A DNA stretch of 64,000 bases, from contig PBRQ01000017.1 in assembly GCA_002725995.1 (NCBI GenBank), positions 62,641 through 126,640 on the forward strand, in the 5' to 3' direction. How positions within the stretch are numbered: position 1 is the first letter of the stretch; each line of letters opens with the position of its first letter. Shown in pieces: positions 1 to 9,557 of the stretch. The position numbers were made by a program, and so were the translations under genes. The DNA is from Gammaproteobacteria bacterium (GTDB lineage Bacteria > Pseudomonadota > Gammaproteobacteria > Pseudomonadales > Azotimanducaceae). A model generated the notes under the pieces. The model was not told the DNA's origin. It did not search any database and worked only from the letters and a program-made list of their open reading frames with translations.

Positions 1-53
1 CCGTGTCAGCCTTCGTCCAACTAGGAAATCCATCCCTTCATGGAACAAATAGT

Positions 54-164
54 ATGTCACCAAGACTTCTTATCAAACAAGCCATAATCGTATCAGTCGT
101 GCTGCTGCAGGCAGCCTGTGTAGTTTTAGTAGATAGCAATACGCTGGCCGTCCAACCGGTCTAA
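54..164 (+). CDS. Possible short lipoprotein-like peptide or truncated lipoprotein
   Basis: ATG at 54 gives MSPRLLIKQAIIVSVVLLQAACVVLVDSNTLAVQPV*; hydrophobic stretch followed by a lipobox-like LQAAC; only 36 aa. Confidence 0.25.
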   Translation: MSPRLLIKQAIIVSVVLLQAACVVLVDSNTLAVQPV

Positions 165-310
165 AGAGATACTAAGGTTCGCACCGAGTGCTTGCACAGA
201 ACATTTTCATTTTCCACAATGTCCACTACCATAGTGCCTTATTAAGCAATCCCAAAAATACCAAAAAGTATGAAACCAAACCGCGAAACTATAGTAAAAG
301 AGGGCGCCTA

Positions 311-1474
311 ATGTACCAATGGTTTCTTCCAGTATTGATACTGTTGCTCGGTTCATTCCAAGCACAATCGAGTCAGGAATTTCCCTGGGCAGAAATAGCC
401 ACTCTGAAAGTAAAGGGAACGGAGCTGCGTTTACGGGGAGACTTCGCCGGGGCGAACCGGGTATCCAGACAGCTGAAAGAAACCTATCCTGACCTGGGAA
501 TCGGGTATGCCTTCAACTTGAATACACTCGTAACGCAACTTTCCTGGGACGAGCAACAAACTCGCTTCGACAAGGATATCCTGCAGGATGCAGAGAAAAC
601 GCTTTCCATTTGCAGGAAACAGATTGACTCTGATCAAGGGGACTATCGCGCTCACTATCTGTGCGGGCAGGCTCATTTTGCACTTACTTATCTGCATGCA
701 CTTCGTGGTAACTACTATCGTGCCGGTACCAATGGTTCAAAGACCATTTCCAGCCTGGAGCAGGCTCTCAAAATCAATCCTGAGTTGACCGATGCAAAAA
801 TGCACCTGGGTGTCTCCTACTACTATGCTGACAATCTACCCTCATATATTAAGGTCTTCAGCAAGCTGCTCTGGTTTATCCCGACGGGCAATTCTGACAA
901 GAGCCTGCCGTACGTCAGGGAAGTAGCCAAAAAGGGGAAATATTTCAAAGACGTTGCCAAGTATCTCTATGCCAGCATCCTGATAGAAGGTGACGATGAG
1001 GAAAGGTTAGCTACCGGTACGACCCTATTGCAGGAGCTCGTTTCCTCATACCCTGAAAACAGCCGGTTCCAGCTGCGATATATTTCTCAGCTGGGAGCAA
1101 CCGGGAGACACGAACAATCATTGAATGCAGCGGATACATTTATCGCCACGGATGAACAATACAAACGGGATCCTGTAGATATCGACCTTGCGAGATTGTG
1201 GGTTACACGAGATCTCCTCAACCTGAAGCAGGTAAAGAAAGCCATAGTCACATTCAATGAAATTACGCGGCAGGTCTCATTTCCCGCCTGGGGGCGCGCC
1301 TGGTATCTGCTCACCCATGCCCAAATCAGCGACCTGCAAAAGCAAAGAAATATGGCAAAGAACCTCTACAACAGGGTCATCAAGCTGCACGAAAAGTACC
1401 CCAGCAGTACCATTCTTAGTTTGGCACGTGCTGGCTTGAATCAACCATTCACCCTCACCGAGCCACCACTATGA
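311..1474 (+). CDS. TPR-repeat secreted/periplasmic protein
   Basis: ORF 188..1474; better start at 311 (MYQWFLPVLILLLGSFQAQSS signal peptide); TPR-like helical repeats. Confidence 0.7.
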   Translation: MYQWFLPVLILLLGSFQAQSSQEFPWAEIATLKVKGTELRLRGDFAGANRVSRQLKETYPDLGIGYAFNLNTLVTQLSWDEQQTRFDKDILQDAEKTLSICRKQIDSDQGDYRAHYLCGQAHFALTYLHALRGNYYRAGTNGSKTISSLEQALKINPELTDAKMHLGVSYYYADNLPSYIKVFSKLLWFIPTGNSDKSLPYVREVAKKGKYFKDVAKYLYASILIEGDDEERLATGTTLLQELVSSYPENSRFQLRYISQLGATGRHEQSLNAADTFIATDEQYKRDPVDIDLARLWVTRDLLNLKQVKKAIVTFNEITRQVSFPAWGRAWYLLTHAQISDLQKQRNMAKNLYNRVIKLHEKYPSSTILSLARAGLNQPFTLTEPPL

Positions 1475-2557
1475 TTCCCTCTCTGCAGCATAAATTTCAC
1501 GCAGCAGACGCCGCCACTCTATATATTGCGCCCGAAGGGATCCATTTAACCTGACCACTGTCCCTTCAAGCTCCGTCACCGTTGGAGATATTTCCGCATC
1601 GAAGGAAGCTGCCATTTCCCTCAATGAATCCTCGTTCATTTTTGATTCTCTATAGGTCCTGTAGACTTTCTCCATCGATGTCCAACTACCTTTCTGGGAC
1701 CGGGCTCTTAGAGAGCCAGCCTGTTCAATCTTCTTGCTGTATTCGATCAGCTCAAAGCTATACCTCCGCCAATAGGCGTAGGCCAGTTGCATCTTTTTGT
1801 GGAAATTCTCGAACTGTTCATCAACTGTATCGATATAGGTGTACTCACTTTCCCGAATCTTCTTCGCTCGCGCATAGATAGCGTCATCGCGTGCTGGCAA
1901 CCCCGTCACCTGCGATACTCCACTACTAGTTTCTGCCAGATGCCCTGCAAATGCCTTTGGAGATAGAGCGATTGCATAGCGCAACATAGCAGTATCAAGA
2001 ATTTGAGCTAGTTCCATCTCTCCCAGACCCGAACGCACCACATACATATCGTTAGAAATCTTGTTAAAAATATCCTGGAAAGGTTCCACTAGATTCTTTA
2101 TATCAAAGTCGTAACCGTGATCTATAGCTGAATCCGTATATTCCTGATCCACCCATACTCGACCAGTACTATCGGATACACGCACATGTAGTTTCAATTC
2201 AACACCGTTGGACAATACTATTTCAGCAGTCACGAGGACTTCAGCCGTAGGGTCTTGTTCCGGGACGACACGTACGGCTCCCCAATGCCCCGATTCGACC
2301 AGTGTTTCCCTTAAGGCAAACGGCAAATAGTCTGCCTCCGCTGATCGAACTGGCGAAAACACTTTTTCTCCAAAGGCTTTTCCCCCGTCACTCACGCCCC
2401 TGGAAAAAACAATAACACTGACATTCAGCGGAGGGTTCTGAGCCACATTTGCCCGAATGAGCCCCACGGTTTCAGGCTGCAATTCCACAACGGGTGGTGA
2501 GGTACAGGAGACCATACTCAGCAGCCATACAATGAATAGTAATTTCAGGAGCATCAT
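1469..2557 (-). CDS. Hypothetical lipoprotein
   Basis: ORF 1469..2620; internal start MMLLKLLFIVWLLSMVSC gives signal peptide and lipobox. Confidence 0.6.
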   Translation of the reverse strand: MMLLKLLFIVWLLSMVSCTSPPVVELQPETVGLIRANVAQNPPLNVSVIVFSRGVSDGGKAFGEKVFSPVRSAEADYLPFALRETLVESGHWGAVRVVPEQDPTAEVLVTAEIVLSNGVELKLHVRVSDSTGRVWVDQEYTDSAIDHGYDFDIKNLVEPFQDIFNKISNDMYVVRSGLGEMELAQILDTAMLRYAIALSPKAFAGHLAETSSGVSQVTGLPARDDAIYARAKKIRESEYTYIDTVDEQFENFHKKMQLAYAYWRRYSFELIEYSKKIEQAGSLRARSQKGSWTSMEKVYRTYRESKMNEDSLREMAASFDAEISPTVTELEGTVVRLNGSLRAQYIEWRRLLREIYAAERES

Positions 2558-2561
2558 GGTC

Positions 2562-3293
2562 TTAATTGGATGTGCCCAGCCTGCAGGTTTTCTTCTTGGC
2601 AAGGCTGTACTCGCATTCATACATTCCCTTGCCTAGCTCGAACGGCATATACACTCGATTCAAAGTGAACAGCTGGTTTATCGCGGTAGAGCCAACTGTT
2701 GTAGCAACGTTTAGTCGCTTTCCATTCCCAGACAGGACAAGGCGGTGTTGAACCAAAAGTCCCTCGGGAAGAGAAACTTCAAATATGAGCTGATTGTCCT
2801 GCCAGCCACAGGATTCCCTACCGAGCAGGCTCTGGAATTGCTCATTTCCTAGAAAATCACATGTTAGCGCGAACTCCCCTTCCCGCTGTACAACGATGTT
2901 TTCAAGGGATTGCTCGATGGTTAGCACTGTCGGGCGCGATATTATTTCCGCCAGCCTGCCGAGATTTACCACCCCCTGCAATGCGTTTATTGTTGCCTCA
3001 CTTACGGGCGTGGAGGGTATCCTGCCGCTTCTTACCTGATCCCTTTGTACTGCTAATCGTTGCTGTATTTGGCTCCTCGTGACTTCGTAAAGAAAACGAA
3101 GTTTGTCGTTGGGGTTTTCACTCAACTCGTAATCAAGTTCCCAGGAACCCGAAAAGTCTGCCAGCCCGACGCTCTGCAGGTCAGTTTGCTTCTGGCTTGC
3201 ACATCCACTAAGGACAAGCGCAAGGCCTAACAGTATGGCAATATGTGTTCCTGTTACATACATCAGTAGCGAATCAGCACGATAATCCATCAT
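2562..3293 (-). CDS. Hypothetical lipoprotein
   Basis: LLGLALVLSGC lipobox; immediately upstream of the previous lipoprotein gene. Confidence 0.6.
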   Translation of the reverse strand: MMDYRADSLLMYVTGTHIAILLGLALVLSGCASQKQTDLQSVGLADFSGSWELDYELSENPNDKLRFLYEVTRSQIQQRLAVQRDQVRSGRIPSTPVSEATINALQGVVNLGRLAEIISRPTVLTIEQSLENIVVQREGEFALTCDFLGNEQFQSLLGRESCGWQDNQLIFEVSLPEGLLVQHRLVLSGNGKRLNVATTVGSTAINQLFTLNRVYMPFELGKGMYECEYSLAKKKTCRLGTSN

Positions 3294-3476
3294 ATATTAT
3301 ACGTTTTGATCGGGAAGAACCGTCGAGATGTTCTCAGAAGGCTATAAATGACAATGGACAGACATTTGTAGACCTCGAGAAAATCCCTTTTGGTCAGTGC
3401 CCCAACTAGGAACAAGTCACATGATGGAATGTCTCAGTATACTCATGTATAAATTGACTGTCTGGGAAGGAGGTCA

Positions 3477-4094
3477 GTGTTGAAACAGCTTTATTTTGTT
3501 CGTCATGGACAGACTGAGTGGAATGCAATTAGGAGAATGCAGGGGCATCAAAATTCAGACCTCAGTGATCTTGGAAAGCAGCAGGCAGATGTGAATGGTA
3601 AGCTCTTATCAGACTTCAATATCCAGACCTTGTACGTTTCTCCCCTGGGCCGTACCCGCCAGACAGCAGAAATCATCAACAATCACCTAAACCTGACGCC
3701 CTTTTTCGACGAGCGTATCAAGGAATGGGATTGTGGTGACTGGAGTGGTCACCACTATGATGATGTCACCAGCAACTGGGCCGAGGAGTGGCAGGCACTA
3801 ATGTCTGACAGGTTCAATTATCGGGGACCGAACTGTGAAAATTTCCCTGATATGCGCGGTCGTGTAATCCCATTTCTAGAAGAGCTGCAGGTACAGGATG
3901 AACAAAATATTACCATTATTTCCCACGGCATGATTGGCCGTGTCATGATGTCATACCTACTTGAATTTGATGAGCAGCAGTCCGTTAGCTTCCAGCAACC
4001 CAATGATGTGGTTTTTCGGGTTACTCTGGATGAGGACGCTAAGGAGCTTTGTCATTTTATCGGCGGCGATGGCCCCTACCCAGGAGCGACCTGA
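3477..4094 (+). CDS. Histidine phosphatase family protein (phosphoglycerate mutase-like)
   Basis: N-terminal LYFVRHGQTEWN RHG motif, ISHGMIGR near C-terminus. Confidence 0.9.
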   Translation: MLKQLYFVRHGQTEWNAIRRMQGHQNSDLSDLGKQQADVNGKLLSDFNIQTLYVSPLGRTRQTAEIINNHLNLTPFFDERIKEWDCGDWSGHHYDDVTSNWAEEWQALMSDRFNYRGPNCENFPDMRGRVIPFLEELQVQDEQNITIISHGMIGRVMMSYLLEFDEQQSVSFQQPNDVVFRVTLDEDAKELCHFIGGDGPYPGAT

Positions 4095-4162
4095 TTGTTT
4101 TAGCAGACATCTCCAAAAGGGTACACTCCGCGGCAGTAACTTCAACTTAGGAGACACCAACA

Positions 4163-5338
4163 ATGAACTATCCTCTTGAAGGATTGAAGGTCCTTGATTT
4201 CTCGAGAGTTCTAGCCGGCCCGTTCGCGGGCAGGATGCTCAGCGACCTTGGTGCAGATGTCATCAAAATTGAACCTCCTGATGGTGACATGACACGATTC
4301 TGGGGTCGTGAAATCGCCAATATCCCCGGCTACTTCCACCAGCAGAATGCGGGCAAACGGAATATCTGCATCGATCTGAAGGCGGATGGTGCCCTTGACC
4401 TAGTTAACCAGCTGGTTGCCAATACCGACATACTGATCGAGAACTACCGGCCAGATGTTATGCCACGCCTAGGTCTTGGGTATGATCAACTAAAAGAGAT
4501 CAATTCTCGACTGGTAATGTTATCAATCACAGGTTTTGGTCATAAGGGCCCCGAATCCCACCGTGCCGCATTCGCGCCCATAGTTCATGCCGAAGCAGGG
4601 CTGCTCCACCGCAATGCTCAAAGAACCCAGTTGCCCTATCACGACCTGCCCGTCTCAGTAGCAGATACCAACGCCTCTTTACACGGTCTGGTTGGGCTCC
4701 TGTCAGCAATCATCATGAGGGAAAAGACAGGTCTTGGTCAGCATATTGATATCGCCATGATTGATGCGACGGTGGCAACTGATGATCAACTGCAATACAA
4801 CCTTGAAGATGCCGAGGATACTGGGCCTCTGCCTAACTCTATCTGGGAAACCGGCTTTGGCCCGGTGCTCATATCAAATGATTTCAGGCTGCTTTTCCGC
4901 AACCTTACCGCGATACTCGGCATGCCCGATCCATCCAATTCAGAAATGGATCTCCCCGAGAAAATTCGAGTCAGACGTGAGACTACCGTCGAGTTCATCA
5001 AAAACTTCGATAGCCGAGACGAATTTGAGACTGCGATGAAACAGATCAATGCAGCCTGGGGAGAAGTGCGTGACCCTGCAACCCTGGCCGATCAAACAAC
5101 GATCGCAGCACGGGGAGCAATTATCGAGATTGATGACCGGGCAGGCGGCACACGCCCCATCACTCAATCTCCCTACCGGTTTTCAGATGCTAAAAGCGGC
5201 GTGCGTGGTCTTACGGCCCATCGGGGAGAACACAACCAGGAAGTCCTGAGCGAATGGCTTGGCACTACTCCGGCGGATACCGAGAAAATGCTAGCAGCAG
5301 GTGTTCTCCATTTTGATCCAGACTGGAAGCATCACTGA
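4163..5338 (+). CDS. CaiB/BaiF family III CoA-transferase
   Basis: LEGLKVLDFSRVLAGPFAGRMLSDLGADVIKIEPP and GFGHKGPES family motifs. Confidence 0.92.
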   Translation: MNYPLEGLKVLDFSRVLAGPFAGRMLSDLGADVIKIEPPDGDMTRFWGREIANIPGYFHQQNAGKRNICIDLKADGALDLVNQLVANTDILIENYRPDVMPRLGLGYDQLKEINSRLVMLSITGFGHKGPESHRAAFAPIVHAEAGLLHRNAQRTQLPYHDLPVSVADTNASLHGLVGLLSAIIMREKTGLGQHIDIAMIDATVATDDQLQYNLEDAEDTGPLPNSIWETGFGPVLISNDFRLLFRNLTAILGMPDPSNSEMDLPEKIRVRRETTVEFIKNFDSRDEFETAMKQINAAWGEVRDPATLADQTTIAARGAIIEIDDRAGGTRPITQSPYRFSDAKSGVRGLTAHRGEHNQEVLSEWLGTTPADTEKMLAAGVLHFDPDWKHH

Positions 5339-5371
5339 CGACCCCTCATTACTCGTGTTTCCCCGTATGAA

Positions 5372-6499
5372 CTACTTGCTTGGGTTGATCAGATATTTTT
5401 CACCTGTCGCCTGAAGGCCGTAAACAGCGATGGCTTCCCTGGAAAGTGCTTCTGCCAGGGATACCTCCCTGGTGTAGCTGCTGGCAAAAGTTGTTTTTAC
5501 TTCCGCCGCAACCCGCTGGCGAAGTTCCTCCGCAGCTTGAGGACCAATTTTCACCAGAAACGGCGTCAATAACCAGCCACCTATTCCCCAGGCCATGCCG
5601 AAGGAACGGTTGAAGGTCGTTGGTGAGCGGTCTAGGCCACCATAGATATATAACTGCTTGTGGACAGTTGAGCCATAGCGTGAAAATTCCTTTGCCGTCT
5701 TGTTAGCTGCAACCTCCATTGCAGTAAGAATCTGACCACCAAGTTTTCCGCCACCCGTAGCATCAAATGCCAATGTCGCACCAGTTGCCACCAGCGCCTC
5801 GACCAGGTCCTCCATAAAGGTTGGCTCAGAAGAATTACAGACATGCTTCGCGCCAATATCTCTTAGCAAACCAACATGTTCCGACTTGCGAACTATGTTG
5901 ACGAGTTCAACACCATCCTTGATACAGATCTTGTTCAACATCTGCCCAAGGTTGGAGGCAGCGGCGGTATGAACCAGTGCCGTGTACCCCTCAAGGCGCA
6001 TGGTTTCCACCATGCCAAGAGCTGTTAAAGGATTAACAAAACAGGAAGCACCCTCTGCAGGTGTTACGCCTTCGCGCATAAGCAGGCACTGTTTAGCCTT
6101 GATGCACCTGTACTGCGCATACATGGCTCCGCCAAGAATTGCGACCGTTTTACCCATCAACGCCTGGGCGATCTCTGAATTTCCCGCTTTAACGACAACA
6201 CCCGCACCTTCATTACCGGCGGGCAAGGATTGTCCAACCCTTGCAGCCAATGCACGCATTATATTGTCGGGGATATCGGCAGTCACCACGGGCCGACCTT
6301 CACTTCCGGATATCTTGGCCGACGCTATATCAGCCATGCCAAACAACATGCCAAGGTCGGACGGGTTAATTGGGGAGGCTTCTACCCGAACCAGGACCTC
6401 GTCCTTCTTCGGCTCGGGAATGGGCACATCCACGAGGCTGATTTCAAGCGTGCCTTCCTTCTTTATTTCAGAACGTAACTCCAATGCTGTTTCTGTCAT
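5372..6499 (-). CDS. Zinc-type alcohol dehydrogenase/quinone oxidoreductase family protein (MDR)
   Basis: VLVRVEASPINPSDLGMLFG, GNEGAGVVVKAG, ALVHTAAASNLGQML motifs. Confidence 0.85.
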   Translation of the reverse strand: MTETALELRSEIKKEGTLEISLVDVPIPEPKKDEVLVRVEASPINPSDLGMLFGMADIASAKISGSEGRPVVTADIPDNIMRALAARVGQSLPAGNEGAGVVVKAGNSEIAQALMGKTVAILGGAMYAQYRCIKAKQCLLMREGVTPAEGASCFVNPLTALGMVETMRLEGYTALVHTAAASNLGQMLNKICIKDGVELVNIVRKSEHVGLLRDIGAKHVCNSSEPTFMEDLVEALVATGATLAFDATGGGKLGGQILTAMEVAANKTAKEFSRYGSTVHKQLYIYGGLDRSPTTFNRSFGMAWGIGGWLLTPFLVKIGPQAAEELRQRVAAEVKTTFASSYTREVSLAEALSREAIAVYGLQATGEKYLINPSK

Positions 6500-6671
6500 T
6501 GTTCTCTCTCTTCCGATTATCCAGCCGGCATACTATGCCAAGGACAGGCGCATTGCCATAAGTCGCCACGAGTAATCAGCAAGATCTAATGCCCAGGCTG
6601 ATGGGCTAAAGAATTTTTGCAAATCGATCAAGGCTCGCTGATAATTCATACAAACCAATCAGGATCAGACC

Positions 6672-7016
6672 ATGGCCAAGATAATTGACTGGTACTATTT
6701 TCGAAAGGGATGAACCAGCTGCACTAAAGCATCCAAGTTTTTGGAAGCACGTAATATCGATATAAAGGAAACGGTGCCCGCCAGCCGAAAACTTCAGGCT
6801 GAGGATTCGAAGGAGCTGCTCTTGTCAGCCAGTAAGCTCATTACCATCAAGGGTAAGAAAGTCAGTTTTTTCAAGGGTGGCAGAGAGACGACAGAGGAAG
6901 CTGTTGCTTCGATGCTGGGTCCCACGGGTAACATGCGGGCGCCCACGATTCGAATGGGCAAGACCCTCATCGTCGGTTTTAACGAAGCGATTCTTGCAGA
7001 CCAGTTTGGAGCCTAG
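6672..7016 (+). CDS. Putative selenoprotein, ArsC/thioredoxin-fold family, with in-frame UGA (Sec14)
   Basis: ATG at 6672 preceded by AGGA (6661-6664); in frame through TGA 6711-6713 with ORF 6741..7016: MAKIIDWYYFRKG[U]TSCTKASKFLEARNIDIKETVPASRKLQAEDSKELLLSASKLITIKGKKVSFFKGGRETTEEAVASMLGPTGNMRAPTIRMGKTLIVGFNEAILADQFGA. Confidence 0.8.
6729..6748 (+). promoter_or_regulatory. Candidate bacterial SECIS stem-loop
   Basis: GC-A-TCCAA-[GTTT]-TTGGA-A-GC hairpin; apical loop begins 23 nt after the UGA and starts with G. Confidence 0.6.
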
Positions 7017-7046
7017 CAGGTTGCCGCTTGAGCAGCTTAGCCAGAT

Positions 7047-7562
7047 TCAGCTGTCGCTCAAACCCCCTTCACCGTATCGGTCGGCTGGTCCTGATCCTTC
7101 TGGGCCGAGTCGGCCACCATCACCGAGATGACCTCTCCCCGGTACGTGGTTTACCTCTACACGCGTGCCACCAGGATCTTCAAATAGTATGGAATAGTAT
7201 CCTGGAGCAAACTCTGAACCATCCTCCGGCCCATGAATGATTTTTGCTTCGAGCTCCCCATCGATGAAATCAAAAATCTCATCAACATCGGTTTTGGATC
7301 GAGCACGAAAACAAAAGTGATGCAGGCCTGGCCGGTCCTGGTTAAACGCCTCATTTGCATTTTCTTCCGGAACACCTCTGATCAGAATACCGGTGCGGCT
7401 GCCAATGCAGTAGAGAACGGGCAACACGCCGGGAGCACCCTCATTCTTGAGCAGGGTTTTCATTTCGAGGAAATGACACAGTCTTTCCCAGAACGGAAGG
7501 CACTGATCCGGGTTCCTTACCGTAAGCTGAATATGTGCAATACCATTAACTTCAACAGTCAT
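7047..7562 (-). CDS. VOC (glyoxalase/dioxygenase) family protein
   Basis: VNGIAHIQLTVRNPDQCLPFWERL ... GLHHFCFRARS ... YSILFEDPGGTRVEVNHVPGRG. Confidence 0.88.
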   Translation of the reverse strand: MTVEVNGIAHIQLTVRNPDQCLPFWERLCHFLEMKTLLKNEGAPGVLPVLYCIGSRTGILIRGVPEENANEAFNQDRPGLHHFCFRARSKTDVDEIFDFIDGELEAKIIHGPEDGSEFAPGYYSILFEDPGGTRVEVNHVPGRGHLGDGGRLGPEGSGPADRYGEGGLSDS

Positions 7563-7832
7563 CTCATTTCCTTTTTCTAAATTTCTGATCCAGACGTTCC
7601 TGGACTACCTCTTTCCATCCACTTTAATCACCACCTATCCAGACCTGAGAACCAGATGCTCTCCAGCTTCCAGGCAACACGTATTCTTTACCCAACCAAT
7701 AGGTGAAGTATTGGAATATATTAGTATCCAATTATTCCATTATCTTCTTCATTAAGCATTGGTAAATTTCGCTCCGAACTGAGGACAAGTGTCTTCTCGA
7801 TAAAACGAATTTACCAATAGTGAGAACATGAT

Positions 7833-9437
7833 ATGTCTGCTTACCTTAAAGAAGTCGCTAATCTAGATACGTTACGCGAATGCCACAAGGAAACCTGGAA
7901 GGGAATAAATGCTGAATATGCAGCCCGAATGCGATTGCAGAACAGGTTTACAACGGGCCTTGAGATAGCGCAGTACACCGCAGATATCGTGCGCAAGGAT
8001 ATGGCCGACTATGATCTTGATTCCGGCAACTACACTCAATCGCTTGGTTGCTGGCATGGATTTACGGCGCAACAGCTGGCAGTGTCAGTAAAGAAACACC
8101 GCGGTACCATGGATAAGAGTTATATCTACTTGAGTGGCTGGATGGTCGCCGCGCTTCGTTCACAATTCGGACCGCTTCCTGACCAGAGCATGCACGAAAA
8201 AACGGCCGTTCCTAGCCTTATCGAAGAAATATATACGTTCCTCAAACAATCTGATGCAAGGGAACTCCGGCATGTCTTTACCAAACTCGATGAAGCCAGA
8301 ACGAATGGTGGTGATGTAGACGGCATCATAGACCGTATTGACAATTTTCAGACTCACGTCGTACCCATTATCGCGGATATTGATGCTGGTTTCGGAAACG
8401 AAGAAGCGACCTACCTGCTGGCGAAGAGGATGATCGAAGCGGGCGCCTGCGCGATACAGGTAGAAAACCAGGTATCCGATGCCAAGCAGTGTGGACACCA
8501 GGCCGGTAAGGTCACGGTTCCCCATGAGGATTTCCTGTCAAAGATCAACGCCATCCGCTACGCATTCCTGGAACTGGGTATTAACAATGGCATCATCGTC
8601 GCCCGAACCGACTCTTTAGGTGCAAGCCTCACGCAAAAAGTCCCTGTCTCACAGGAGCCGGGTGATCTAGCCAGCCAATACAACGATTTTCTTGAAACTG
8701 AAGAGATTCACGACCTGAACGAGCTTCGTGAAAATGATATTACTATTCACCAGGGAGGCAGACTGGTGAAACCGGTACGTCTCGACAATGGTCTCTATTC
8801 CTTTCAGGATGGAACCGGTTTTGATCGAGTGGTTCTCGATTGTGTTACCAGCCTTAACCATGGTGCCGACCTGCTTTGGATCGAAACTGCAAAGCCAAAT
8901 GTTGCCCAGATTGCCGAAATGGTAAATGCGGTACGAAAACACGTCCCGGATGCCAAACTTGTCTACAACAATTCTCCTTCCTTCAACTGGACGCTCGCTT
9001 TTCGCGAACAGGTCTACGGGGAATGGGTTGAAGCGGGTAAGGATGTATCCGGTTACCCCGACCCGGCTGTTGAAGCGAAGGGGCTCATGAGTGAGGAATT
9101 CGATCAATCAGAACTAGCCGCTGAGGCGGACGCACTGGTACAAAGATTCCAGAAAGACGCTTCACACGAGGCTGGAATATTTCATCACCTGATAACCTTG
9201 CCAACCTACCACGAGACAGCTCTCGGTACAGACATTTTGTCTGAGGGGTACTTCGGCGAGCTTGGCATGTTAGCTTATGTACGAGATGTCCAACGTCAGG
9301 AAATCCGCAGGGATATGGCGTCGGTTAAACACCAGGACATGGCGGGTTCCAGTATCGGGGATGACCACAAGGAATATTTTTCTGGTGAGAAAGCACTTCT
9401 TGCCGGCGGTAAAGACAATACGATGAACCAGTTCTAA
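7833..9437 (+). CDS. aceA: Isocitrate lyase (long, Pseudomonas-type)
   Basis: Full-length 534 aa; CIQVENQVSDAKQCGHQAGKVTVPHEDF; IVARTDSLGA. Confidence 0.92.
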   Translation: MSAYLKEVANLDTLRECHKETWKGINAEYAARMRLQNRFTTGLEIAQYTADIVRKDMADYDLDSGNYTQSLGCWHGFTAQQLAVSVKKHRGTMDKSYIYLSGWMVAALRSQFGPLPDQSMHEKTAVPSLIEEIYTFLKQSDARELRHVFTKLDEARTNGGDVDGIIDRIDNFQTHVVPIIADIDAGFGNEEATYLLAKRMIEAGACAIQVENQVSDAKQCGHQAGKVTVPHEDFLSKINAIRYAFLELGINNGIIVARTDSLGASLTQKVPVSQEPGDLASQYNDFLETEEIHDLNELRENDITIHQGGRLVKPVRLDNGLYSFQDGTGFDRVVLDCVTSLNHGADLLWIETAKPNVAQIAEMVNAVRKHVPDAKLVYNNSPSFNWTLAFREQVYGEWVEAGKDVSGYPDPAVEAKGLMSEEFDQSELAAEADALVQRFQKDASHEAGIFHHLITLPTYHETALGTDILSEGYFGELGMLAYVRDVQRQEIRRDMASVKHQDMAGSSIGDDHKEYFSGEKALLAGGKDNTMNQF

Positions 9438-9557
9438 AGTCTGGTGCAAGTGGCGGCCTGGTGATGTTGCACAGATATCCCAAACCTCCCTTTTTCCCGG
9501 CTCAACCCTCTGTCGGTGACTGCTGAAATCGCATTCGCCAATGTGATAGCATTTCAC

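Noticed and set aside
5982-6575. 197-aa + strand ORF opposite the MDR gene
   Set aside because: Shadow ORF; the minus-strand frame has clear family motifs.
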